DNA from: Desulfarculaceae bacterium
Lineage (GTDB): Bacteria > Desulfobacterota > Desulfarculia > Desulfarculales > Desulfarculaceae
Length of the DNA stretch: 64,000 nucleotides
Direction of reading: 5' to 3'
Assembly: GCA_020444545.1 (NCBI GenBank)
Contig: JAHLKT010000003.1
Span: 496,001-560,000 of the forward strand
Every line of letters starts with the position of its first letter. Positions within the stretch are counted from its first letter, which is position 1. Shown here piece after piece: positions 9,388-16,261 of this stretch. Below the pieces are notes generated by a model, which did no database searches, was not told the origin of the DNA, and was given only the letters and a program-made list of their open reading frames with translations. The translations under genes were made by a program, and so were the position numbers.

Positions 9388-9419
9388 GGCCGCTCTCAAA
9401 ATGAGAGCGGCCTTATTTT
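9388..9419 (+). terminator. Rho-independent terminator after the acyl-CoA synthetase gene
   Basis: A perfect 10-bp stem (9388-9397 with 9403-9412) with loop AAAAT is followed by TTATTTT. Confidence 0.9.
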
Positions 9420-9435
9420 CCAAGTTGTCTATACA

Positions 9436-9639
9436 CTAGTACTTTTTGAGCTTGTCTAACCCCGTACCAATCTGTAAGTCGTACAAAGGTTTATGAGGCG
9501 AAGGGTTAACAGAGTTCTGGAGTTGCGTTCCGATCGATGATGGGCTCAAAGGATCAGGTCTGAAAGGTTGAAGCTGCTGCCTTTCCATACGTAATTTATC
9601 AAAGAAAAAGTACTGGTTATTAAAGTCATCCCAACTCAT
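9436..9639 (-). CDS. Small AT-rich hypothetical protein
   Basis: A 67-residue hydrophilic protein rich in Gln, Pro, Asp and aromatic residues (MSWDDFNNQYFFFDKLRMER at the N-terminus), with no signal peptide or recognisable domain. Support for a real gene comes from an excellent ribosome-binding site (AAAGGAGG, six bases before the ATG). It lies in the AT-rich patch between the acyl-CoA synthetase terminator and hemW, and its stop falls 17 bases from that convergent terminator. It may be a horizontally acquired small gene. Function unknown. Confidence 0.5.
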   Translation of the reverse strand: MSWDDFNNQYFFFDKLRMERQQLQPFRPDPLSPSSIGTQLQNSVNPSPHKPLYDLQIGTGLDKLKKY

Positions 9640-9819
9640 GGTTTCCTCCTTTCCCCTAAATATTATTTTTTGCCCAGTATTTTTTTACGTCAAGCAGTTT
9701 TTAATTAATTTTGCGCTGTAACGTAAACGGCATAAATACTTTTATAATCACTAATTATATGAGATATATTTTAGCCATTCAAACATCACATCCTGAGTCA
9801 AAATAGAAAGAACTTAACA
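9640..9819. other. AT-rich intergenic patch upstream of hemW
   Basis: About 180 bases of AT-rich sequence with long T runs separate the divergent 67-aa gene from hemW. Promoters for both directions probably lie here, but no single promoter has well-spaced hexamers. The compositional shift continues about 50 bases into the hemW reading frame. Confidence 0.5.
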
Positions 9820-10998
9820 TTGCTAGCATCCTTAAACAAAGTAAACTTATCTATTCACAGTGGCAAAGCTGGCTTAGGCCTTTACATACACCTGCCCTAT
9901 TGCCCGTCCCGCTGCCCCTACTGCGACTTCAACGCCAAAGCGTATGACCACGGCGAGGCCCGCCGCCTTCTGGCGGGCCTCGCCGTTCATTTGGAGCGTC
10001 TGGCCCCCCTGGCCCAGGGACGAGCCCTGGACACGGTGTACTTCGGCGGGGGCACCCCGGCCATGCTGCCCGCCGCCGCCCTGGCCGGGCTCTTGCGGCA
10101 AGCCCGCGAACTCATCGGCCTGACGCCCCGGGCCGAGGTCTCCCTGGAGGCCAACCCCGGCGCCTTGAGCCGGGGCAAGCTGGCCGCCCTGCGCGCGGCG
10201 GGCTTCAACCGCCTCTCTCTGGGGGCCCAGAGCTTCGACCCCGAATTGCTCCGGGCCATGGGCCGGCGGCATACCCCGGAAGACACCCGCCGGGCCGTGG
10301 CCCACGCCCGCCAGGCCGGCTTCGGCGAGGTGAACCTGGATTTGATCTACGGCCTGCCCGGCCAGAGCGAGGCCCAAGCGGCCGCGGACATCGCCGCCGC
10401 CCTGGATCTGCGCCTGGAGCATCTCTCCCTGTACGAGCTGACCCTGGCCCCGGAGACGCCCTTTGGGCGGCAATATCGGCCCGGCCAAGCCCCCCTGCCC
10501 GGCGACCAGGCCCTGGCGGCCATGGAGGCCCACGCCCTGGCCGCGCTGGAGGACGCCGGGCTGACACGCTACGAGGTGAGCAACTTCGCCCGTCCCGGCT
10601 TCGAGTGCCGCCACAACCAAAGCACCTGGGCGGGCGGCGACTATCTGGCCCTGGGCCCGGGAGCCCACGGCCACCTGGCCGGGGTGCGCTGGGCCTGGCT
10701 GGCCGATGCGGGGGCCTATTGCGACGCCTTGGAGCAGGGCGAGGAGCCCTATGCCTTCCGCGAGGAGCTGAGCCGGGAGCAGCGGGCCCTGGAGCTGATC
10801 ATGCTGGGGCTACGCACCGTGCGGGGCGTGGAGCTGGCCCCCCTGGCCGCCCTGTTGGGCGGCGACCCCCGCCGGGCCTACCCCGCCGCCCTGGCCGAGC
10901 TGCGCCAGCGCGGCTGGGCGGTGATCAAGCAGGGCCGCATCGTGCCCACCGCCCGGGGCCTGGCCATGGCCGACGCGGCCGCCGCCCTGTTCGCCTGA
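9820..10998 (+). CDS. hemW: HemW-like radical SAM protein (heme chaperone family)
   Basis: A 392-residue radical SAM protein with the [4Fe-4S] motif C28-x3-C32-x2-C35 in YCPSRCPYCDF, then GGGTPAM, an EANPG segment, a RLSLGAQSFDPELLRAMGR segment and a NLDLIYGLPGQ segment. The family was long annotated as oxygen-independent coproporphyrinogen oxidase, but proteins with this CxxxCxxCDF form are HemW, which inserts heme into target proteins. The TTG at 9820 is the only reasonable start ahead of the conserved GLYIHLPYC. The first 18 or so codons are AT-rich, unlike the rest of the gene, and the ribosome site is poor, so the N-terminus is uncertain. Confidence 0.85.
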   Translation: MLASLNKVNLSIHSGKAGLGLYIHLPYCPSRCPYCDFNAKAYDHGEARRLLAGLAVHLERLAPLAQGRALDTVYFGGGTPAMLPAAALAGLLRQARELIGLTPRAEVSLEANPGALSRGKLAALRAAGFNRLSLGAQSFDPELLRAMGRRHTPEDTRRAVAHARQAGFGEVNLDLIYGLPGQSEAQAAADIAAALDLRLEHLSLYELTLAPETPFGRQYRPGQAPLPGDQALAAMEAHALAALEDAGLTRYEVSNFARPGFECRHNQSTWAGGDYLALGPGAHGHLAGVRWAWLADAGAYCDALEQGEEPYAFREELSREQRALELIMLGLRTVRGVELAPLAALLGGDPRRAYPAALAELRQRGWAVIKQGRIVPTARGLAMADAAAALFA

Positions 10999-11008
10999 AT
11001 CTCCCCGC

Positions 11009-11039
11009 AAAAAAAGCCCGGACGCCGCAGCGCCCGGGC
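11009..11039 (-). terminator. Terminator ending the exported-paralogue operon
   Basis: Read on the minus strand, a 10-bp stem with one mismatch (11030-11039 with 11016-11025) runs into seven T residues (11015-11009). It may also act weakly for hemW from the other side. Confidence 0.85.
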
Positions 11040-11064
11040 CCGTGGAATATGTGGAGCGCCGGGG

Positions 11065-11457
11065 TCAGCGGCTCAGCTTGTACTTGCCCATGCCCATCTC
11101 GTCGCTGCCGTAGTCGCCTTCAATGGTGTTGCCCTTGACCAGGCCGGTGGTGCCGATGACCAAATCGCCGCATTGCAGGTTGCCGCTGAAACGGTCGCCG
11201 CCCACGCTGGCCGAGGTCACGGTGCAGTTGAGGGTGCCTTTTACGGTGTTGGTGAGCTGGAAGGTGCCGGTGACCACGTTGTGCTCACCTTGCTTAAGGT
11301 CGCCGGTCATGCCGCCGCCCTTGATCTTGCAAGGCTGGCTGGTGCAGGTCCAGGTGCCGCTCCAGTGGCCGCTGACGTCGGGTTCGGCCCACACCGGGGC
11401 CGCCGTGAGCAGCAAGGATAAAAGCAGGCCGAAGATGATCGAGGTTTTGCGGATCAT
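11065..11457 (-). CDS. Exported small cysteine protein, paralogue 5 of 5
   Basis: A 130-residue protein with a signal peptide (about residues 1-24, ending VWA) and a compact mature domain. The domain begins DVSGHWSGTWTCTSQPC, has a second cysteine pair (LNCTV and LQCGD) and ends GMGKYKLSR. The W-x-G-x-W-x-C-x4-C opening and regularly spaced glycines are shared with its four neighbours. The alternating glycine/hydrophobic pattern suggests a small beta-barrel or beta-sandwich with two disulfides in the periplasm or outside. It is the last gene of a four-gene unit, and the terminator follows. No known family is recognised; the function is unknown. Confidence 0.85.
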   Translation of the reverse strand: MIRKTSIIFGLLLSLLLTAAPVWAEPDVSGHWSGTWTCTSQPCKIKGGGMTGDLKQGEHNVVTGTFQLTNTVKGTLNCTVTSASVGGDRFSGNLQCGDLVIGTTGLVKGNTIEGDYGSDEMGMGKYKLSR

Positions 11458-11507
11458 TTTTTCCCTCTAAATTAAGCTTGTCTGGGATGTGGCCGAGGCG
11501 TCCGGCC

Positions 11508-11909
11508 TCAGCGGTACAGCTTAAAGGTGCCTATGCCCAGCGGGCCGCCGTCGTATTCGCCGGTGAAAAGGTTGCCGTCCAGCTTACCGGCCATGCCCAC
11601 GGAGTAGGAACCGCAGGTCATGGTGCCCGCGAACTCGTAGTCGCTGGCCAATACGGCTTTCTTCAGGGTGCAGTTCAAGTTGCCCTTGGCCGTGTCGACC
11701 ATGGTGTAGCTGCCGGTCACGTTGTGCTGGTCATCTTGTTGCAGCCTGGCGGACATGGCGCCGCTGCCCTTGGCGCAGGGCTGTTTGGTGCAGGTCCAAT
11801 TGCCGGTCCAACTCCCGGTGAGGGTGTTGCTCTCGGCCAGGGCCGGGGCCGCGGCCAGGAGCAGGGACAGGGACAGCAACAAAGCGATGATCAAGGCGCG
11901 TTTAGGCAT
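11508..11909 (-). CDS. Exported small cysteine protein, paralogue 4 of 5
   Basis: A 133-residue protein. The start at 11909 is chosen because GGGAGG stands eight bases upstream and it begins the signal peptide MPKRALIIAL to ALA. The mature part opens with TLTGSWTGNWTCTKQPC, carries the second pair LNCTL and MTCGS, and closes with GIGTFKLYR. All four family cysteines are present. It lies 50 bases upstream of paralogue 5 in the same direction. Sequence divergence from its neighbours is large outside the motif, so the duplication is old or evolution is fast. Confidence 0.85.
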   Translation of the reverse strand: MPKRALIIALLLSLSLLLAAAPALAESNTLTGSWTGNWTCTKQPCAKGSGAMSARLQQDDQHNVTGSYTMVDTAKGNLNCTLKKAVLASDYEFAGTMTCGSYSVGMAGKLDGNLFTGEYDGGPLGIGTFKLYR

Positions 11910-11950
11910 GGGGTTCATCCTCCCGCAATATTTGGCTGGGAAACACGGCC

Positions 11951-12355
11951 TCATTTGCCGGTCCGTTCAATCCGGTACATGCCGCTGCCCAGGCTGCCGC
12001 CGTCGAAAGTGCCCCTGAGAGCGCCGTTTTCCAGCAGGCCGTTGAGGCTCAAGCGGTATATACCGCATTGCAGGCCAATTATGGCGCGCTCCCCGATGAT
12101 GCTGGAATGTTCCAGCACGCAGCCGGTGCCGCTCTCGGACAGGCCGGTCATGGTGGCGGCGCCGGTGAGGGTGCCGTCCTCTTTCTGTTTGAAGTCGGCG
12201 GTCATGGGGCCTTTTTTGCCCTTGCAGGGCAAGCTGTCGCAGCTCCAGGCGCCGGTCCAATGCCCGCTGATGTTGGGAAAGGCCAGGGCCGGGGCCGCGG
12301 CCAGCAGCAGGCCCAGAATCATTAGCAGGCCGGCGGTCAGTGCGCGTCTTGGCAT
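11951..12355 (-). CDS. Exported small cysteine protein, paralogue 3 of 5
   Basis: A 134-residue protein with a signal peptide beginning MPRRALTAGL and ending ALA; GAGGGGAG lies six bases before this ATG. The mature protein opens NISGHWTGAWSCDSLPC followed by KGKKG. It keeps a second cysteine pair (TGCVL and LQCGI) and ends GSGMYRIER, with a short extra tail TGK. It is 41 bases upstream of paralogue 4, the closest spacing in the array, supporting cotranscription. Confidence 0.85.
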   Translation of the reverse strand: MPRRALTAGLLMILGLLLAAAPALAFPNISGHWTGAWSCDSLPCKGKKGPMTADFKQKEDGTLTGAATMTGLSESGTGCVLEHSSIIGERAIIGLQCGIYRLSLNGLLENGALRGTFDGGSLGSGMYRIERTGK

Positions 12356-12414
12356 ATCAAACTCCCCTCTCTTCACGTTTGACCCAAAAATAGGGCAAGA
12401 ATCGCCCGCCGGGC

Positions 12415-12807
12415 TCAGCGCCTGAGCTCAAAGGTGCCGCGCCCCAAGCCGTGGGCGATGTAGTGGCCGGAGATGCGGCTGCCGTTCACCGTGCCACTCA
12501 TCCGGATGACTTCATCGCCGCAGGTCAGGAACCCGAAAAAGGTGTTGTCCGAGATGTCGCTGCCCTCGCGCAGGTTGCAGCTCATCAACCGGCCCGTTGC
12601 GTCGGGCAAGAGGTTGAAGCCGCCCCGCAGCTCGCTGCCCTTTTGCCGCACCGTACCGGTTATGCTCCCCTTCTTGCCTTTGCAGGGCTTGGTTTCGCAG
12701 GTCCAGGAGCCCATCCACTGGCCGCTGATGTCGGTTTCGGCCAGGGCCGGCGTGGCGGCCAGGGACAGGGCCAACAGCGCGGCGCACAGAAGCAGCACTC
12801 TTCGCAC
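12415..12807 (-). CDS. Exported small cysteine protein, paralogue 2 of 5
   Basis: A 130-residue protein. The GTG at 12807 (signal peptide MRRVLLLCAAL to ALA) is preferred over the GTG four codons upstream because GGTGGAG is then spaced seven bases away and the start matches those of the other paralogues. The mature domain opens DISGQWMGSWTCETKPC and KGKKG, has MSCNL and LTCGD as the second cysteine pair, and closes GRGTFELRR. It is the first gene of the four-gene unit. The KGKKG loop after the second cysteine is shared only with paralogue 3, suggesting these two are sisters. Confidence 0.85.
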   Translation of the reverse strand: MRRVLLLCAALLALSLAATPALAETDISGQWMGSWTCETKPCKGKKGSITGTVRQKGSELRGGFNLLPDATGRLMSCNLREGSDISDNTFFGFLTCGDEVIRMSGTVNGSRISGHYIAHGLGRGTFELRR

Positions 12808-12950
12808 GGGAATCTCCACCTTTTGGAAAAATCGCCGAATATCACGTCATGAGAGGTTCGCGGCAGGGTGCCCAGGCTAGCATGAAAGGCCCACATCCGC
12901 CAAGCCTTTCTGGCCCCGAGGCGCGGGCTGGAGTCTAGGCCCTTCCCGCT

Positions 12951-12986
12951 AAAAAAGAACGGCCCGGACGGAGAGCCGTCCGGGCC
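12951..12986 (-). terminator. Terminator after paralogue 1 of the exported family
   Basis: A perfect 11-bp stem (12961-12971 with 12976-12986, loop AGAG) is followed on the minus strand by GTTCTTTTTT. It separates paralogue 1 from the four-gene unit downstream. Confidence 0.85.
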
Positions 12987-13016
12987 GAAGAAGCCTTGGT
13001 CGCTTAGCCGGTGGGG

Positions 13017-13412
13017 CTACTTGTCCATGTCAAAGGTGCCCTTGCCCAAGGGACCGTCAAAGTTCCCGTGAACGTGGTTGCCGTTGACGTTGGAGTTGAA
13101 GTTGATGGTGCCCTCGCTGTTGCGGATGTTGCCGTTGAACTGGTTGCCGTTCAGGGTGGCGTCCACGTCGCCGGAGATGTCACCGATGGTGGTGTTCTTC
13201 AGGTGGAAGGTGCCGCCGTAATGGTTGCCACCCTTGGACTGGATGTTGCCGTCCATGCCGCCGCCGGGCTTGTCGCAGTCGGGCGGGGTGCACTTCCAAT
13301 TGCCATGCCAATTGCCGACGATGTCGGGTCCATCGGCCATGGCCGCGGGGGCGGAAACCAGAAGCAGGGCAGCAGCCAGGGCCAGGACACCGAGAATCGC
13401 AAATCTACGCAT
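13017..13412 (-). CDS. Exported small glycine/asparagine-rich protein, paralogue 1 of 5
   Basis: A 131-residue protein with a signal peptide (ending AMA) behind a GAGAGGGA ribosome site. The mature part opens DIVGNWHGNWKCTPPDC like the others. It lacks the second cysteine pair and instead has Asn/Gly-rich repeats (such as NGNQFNGNIRN and NVNGNHVHGNF), closing GKGTFDMDK. The spacing of these NG units suggests short beta strands joined by turns. It is transcribed alone, closed by its own terminator. Probably the same fold as the neighbours but with a changed disulfide plan. Function unknown. Confidence 0.85.
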   Translation of the reverse strand: MRRFAILGVLALAAALLLVSAPAAMADGPDIVGNWHGNWKCTPPDCDKPGGGMDGNIQSKGGNHYGGTFHLKNTTIGDISGDVDATLNGNQFNGNIRNSEGTINFNSNVNGNHVHGNFDGPLGKGTFDMDK

Positions 13413-13591
13413 TTAAATCCCTCTCTATAGCGCTTGGTGGGTTTGCCGATTCCTCCCATTGTGATCGGCGGTACAAGGCAGGTTAAATAAAAGGTAAGGC
13501 ACATCTGGGGAAATGCAACCCCAAAGGGGCCCGCGGGAGGCCGAAACAAAGAGAGCCAGCCGCTAAGCTGACCCCCTATCTTGAAAAAAAG

Positions 13592-13686
13592 TGGCGGAGA
13601 GGGTGGGATTCGAACCCACGTGCCCCGGTTAAGGGACAACCCGATTTCGAGTCGGGCCCGTTACGACCGGACTTCGGTACCTCTCC
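13592..13686 (-). tRNA. tRNA-Ser (anticodon CGA)
   Basis: A 95-nt class II tRNA with encoded CCA. The acceptor GGAGAGG pairs with CCTCTCC, the T-arm has GGTTCGAATCC, the anticodon stem CCCGA/TCGGG holds the loop CTCGAAA, and a long variable arm is present. It reads UCG codons. A T run follows the 3' end on the minus strand. Confidence 0.95.
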
Positions 13687-13743
13687 GCGAGGCCGGATGA
13701 TGGCCAAGGCCGAAGCTACCACAGGGCCCTGCGGCCCGCAACC

Positions 13744-14214
13744 CTAACGGCGGCTGGCGAAGAACTCCTTGAGCAGAGCGGCGGCCTCCCCGGCCAGAAG
13801 CCCGCCTTGCACCACGGGATGGTGGTTGAGCCCCGGGAGCGCGGCCAGGTCCATCAGCGAGCCGTAGGCCCCGGCCTTGGGGTCCGGGGCCCCGAATACC
13901 ACCCGCCCCAACCGGGCCCACACCACGGCCCCGGCGCACATGGGGCAGGGCTCCAGGGTCACGTAGAGGGTGCAGCCGGTGAGGCGGTAATTACCCACCA
14001 CCCGGGCGGCTGCGCGCAGGCAGAGCATCTCCGCGTGGGCGCTGGGGTCGCAGCGGGTGATGGGGGCGTTGCCCGCCTCGGCCAGCACCCGGCCCTCCTC
14101 GTCCACCAGCACCGCTCCCACCGGCACCTCGCCGGCCGCGCCGGCGGCGCGGGCCTGCTCCATGGCCCGGGCCATGAACCCGTGGTCCTGGGGGCTGAAA
14201 GGCTCGGCGCTCAT
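13744..14214 (-). CDS. tadA: tRNA-specific adenosine deaminase
   Basis: A 156-residue zinc deaminase that converts A34 to inosine in tRNA-Arg(ACG). The signature residues are visible: His60 and Glu62 in SAHAEMLCLR, and Cys90 and Cys93 in TLEPCPMCAGA, which bind zinc and act in proton transfer. ARLGRVVFGAPDPKAGA follows as usual. It begins two bases after the stop of the upstream PurN-like gene, so the pair is translationally coupled. It sits next to a tRNA-Ser gene. Confidence 0.93.
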   Translation of the reverse strand: MSAEPFSPQDHGFMARAMEQARAAGAAGEVPVGAVLVDEEGRVLAEAGNAPITRCDPSAHAEMLCLRAAARVVGNYRLTGCTLYVTLEPCPMCAGAVVWARLGRVVFGAPDPKAGAYGSLMDLAALPGLNHHPVVQGGLLAGEAAALLKEFFASRR

Positions 14215-14216
14215 CC

Positions 14217-15002
14217 TCAGGCCAGCTCTGCCGGGCGCACACCCGATGGGCGGGGATCGCCGTCCAGGGTGACCACGCCGCTCTCGGTGAGCCCCAGGCG
14301 GCCCTGGGCGATGAGCTGCACTGTCTTGGGGAAGACCACCCAGTCGCCCGCCTCCTTGAGCCGCTCCTGGTTAGCGTCGGCCACCTCGCGCAGACGCGCC
14401 GGATCGGCCCGTAGCTCGTCCAGGGGCGCGGGCAGCTCCACGGCGATGGGGTCGGAGACCATGAGCAGGGGGCCCGAATCCACCCCCAGATCGGTGAACA
14501 GGGTGGAGGAGCGCAGCTCACTCTGCCCGGCCAGGATGGCGTCCATGACCGCGTCGTCGCCCACAAAGGTGCGCGAGCCGTCGGCACCCACCAGGCTCAG
14601 GTCGGCCGGATGCACGTTCACCGCGCCGGTGAGGGTGAGGAAGCTCATGTAACCGCCCAGGGCGATGAGGTCCACCGAGAAGGCCTCGATAAGCTTGGCG
14701 GCCACCTGGTCGTACTCCTGGCGGGCGGCCAGGCCTTCGGCGGTCTTCACGCTGCGCTTGATGCCGCGCTTTTCGTGGAAGCGGCGGGTGTCGTAGGCGA
14801 AGTAGGGCAGATCGAAGCGGCGGGCTATTTCCTGGCCCCGGCACTTGTCGGTCGCGGTGTCGCTGAAGACGAAGGCCACTTCGAAGGCCGGGTCGGGGGT
14901 CTCCAGCAGTTTGATCACGTTGGTGCCCGAGCCGGACATGAAGGCGGCCACCTTGAGGCGGCGGCCCGCTGAGGCGGGGTCGAAGATGAGACCGGGGGTC
15001 AT
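14217..15002 (-). CDS. PurN-like formyltransferase-fold protein
   Basis: A 261-residue protein resembling glycinamide ribonucleotide formyltransferase. LKVAAFMSGSGTNVIKLLE matches the N-terminal phosphate-binding loop of PurN, and the segment around ALGGYMSFLT, followed by AVNVHPADLS, corresponds to the GYM...NVHPS catalytic region. The His is kept; the usual upstream Asn (HNIHPS-like) motif is replaced by AVNVHP. It is longer than typical PurN (about 200), with extra C-terminal residues. The start at 15002 is chosen for GGGAGG spaced six bases away. It could be PurN itself or a paralogue with another formyl-acceptor. Confidence 0.7.
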   Translation of the reverse strand: MTPGLIFDPASAGRRLKVAAFMSGSGTNVIKLLETPDPAFEVAFVFSDTATDKCRGQEIARRFDLPYFAYDTRRFHEKRGIKRSVKTAEGLAARQEYDQVAAKLIEAFSVDLIALGGYMSFLTLTGAVNVHPADLSLVGADGSRTFVGDDAVMDAILAGQSELRSSTLFTDLGVDSGPLLMVSDPIAVELPAPLDELRADPARLREVADANQERLKEAGDWVVFPKTVQLIAQGRLGLTESGVVTLDGDPRPSGVRPAELA

Positions 15003-15198
15003 GGCTTGCCTCCCAGGCAAAAGGGTCATCCCTGTCTATAGGCCGGTAGGCGGGGCGGGGTCAAGGAGCGAAGGAAAACGCTCCGCCTGGGAGACGGCCA
15101 AGCCTCTAGAGGCGTCCCGGGCGATTGATGGCAAACACCGGGAGCGCCGGAGGGTTCCGAACGAGATAAAGCGGGGTCCTTGCCTGTTGGGCCGGGCC

Positions 15199-15603
15199 TC
15201 AGCTCCGCGCGGCGGTAATTTCAATCTCGGGCGGATTGAAAATGGTCTTTTTGACCGCGCAAAGGTCCATGGCCCTGGTGACGGCCTTTTCATATTTGGC
15301 GGGAAACCCCTCGGGCAGCTCCAGGGCGAGCTCCACCCGAACCAGCTTCATCTGGGGTTCCGTCTCAAAGTAATTGGTCTGCTTGATCTTCATGCCGTCG
15401 GTGGGTATCTGGCGGGCCCGGCAAAAGCTCAAGGCATAGACGCCGGCGCAGGTGCCCAGGGAAGCCAGGAACAGGGCAAAGGGCTCGGGAGCCGAGGCAT
15501 CGCCGCCCTCTTCCTTGGATTGGTCGGTGCTTATCTGCATACCGTTGTAAGCGGCGTCCACCTTCAGGCCGCCGGGGAAAGAAATTTCAAGGCTTTGCTG
15601 CAC
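15199..15603 (-). CDS. OsmC-family protein
   Basis: A 134-residue OsmC/Ohr-fold protein, a family of small thiol peroxidases or related redox proteins. The segment EPFALFLASLGTCAGVYALSFC, with the two characteristic cysteines (the first in GTC, the second eight residues on), is seen in the centre. The start is a GTG with AGGAGG five bases upstream; a longer frame reading further upstream has no such signal. The cysteine spacing differs from Ohr, so it fits the broader OsmC-like group. It is transcribed alone and divergently from the ahb gene. Confidence 0.8.
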   Translation of the reverse strand: MQQSLEISFPGGLKVDAAYNGMQISTDQSKEEGGDASAPEPFALFLASLGTCAGVYALSFCRARQIPTDGMKIKQTNYFETEPQMKLVRVELALELPEGFPAKYEKAVTRAMDLCAVKKTIFNPPEIEITAARS

Positions 15604-15766
15604 TGATGCCTCCTGGTTGAGATATGTCAAAAAAATATACCAGCATCCCGCGAAGCCCGCAGCCGGCGCCCGGGGCCCGGCCTCCGCCGGGGAGGCCCGG
15701 CAAAATCCCGGCTTTCCTTGACAAGCCTCCGTTACGCCCACATAATTTTGATTCCTGGGAGGGCCG

Positions 15767-16261
15767 ATGCCACTCGACGCCTTAGACAAGAAGATCATCG
15801 CCTATCTGCAAGCGGACCTGCCCTTGGAGCCGCGCCCCTTCGCGCCCCTGGCCCAAGAGCTGGGCCTGAGCGAGGCCGAGGTGGTGGCGCGCATCCAGGC
15901 CCTGGCCGACGGCAAATTCATGCGCCGCTTCGGGGCCACCCTAAGGCACCAGCGCTCCGGCTTTGCCAGCAACGTGATGGTGGCCTGGCGGGTGCCGCCG
16001 GAGCGGGCCAGCGAGGTGGGCCAGGCCCTGGCCGGCTTCCGCCAAGTGAGCCATTGCTATTGGCGCGAGCCCTGCGACGACTTTCCCTATAACCTGTTTT
16101 CCATGGTGCACGGCCGCGACGAGGACGAGTGCCGCGCGGTGGTGGCCGAGATGGCGGCCCTGGCCCAGGCCGACGAGTACGACTTGCTATTCTCCCTTGA
16201 GGAGCTTAAAAAGACTTCCATGCGCTATTTCGACCGAGAGGGTGAAATTCATGAAGGATGA
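15767..16261 (+). CDS. Siroheme decarboxylase subunit (AhbA/AhbB-like, Lrp/AsnC fold)
   Basis: A 164-residue protein with an N-terminal winged helix (LDKKIIAYLQADLPL...) and a C-terminal RAM-like domain. The motifs MRRFGATLRHQRSGF, CYWREP and FPYNLFSMVHG, and the ending ELKKTSMRYF, are typical of siroheme decarboxylase subunits of the alternative heme (Ahb) pathway, where siroheme is converted to 12,18-didecarboxysiroheme. It more resembles the AhbB type, but only one subunit gene is here, so the letter is not assigned. It overlaps hemL by 11 bases, linking both steps of tetrapyrrole synthesis. Confidence 0.85.
   Translation: MPLDALDKKIIAYLQADLPLEPRPFAPLAQELGLSEAEVVARIQALADGKFMRRFGATLRHQRSGFASNVMVAWRVPPERASEVGQALAGFRQVSHCYWREPCDDFPYNLFSMVHGRDEDECRAVVAEMAALAQADEYDLLFSLEELKKTSMRYFDREGEIHEG

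Noticed and set aside
13413-13743. tRNA-Ser gene as an integration site for a mobile element
   Set aside because: No integrase, no partial copy of the tRNA 3' end and no composition change was found around it.
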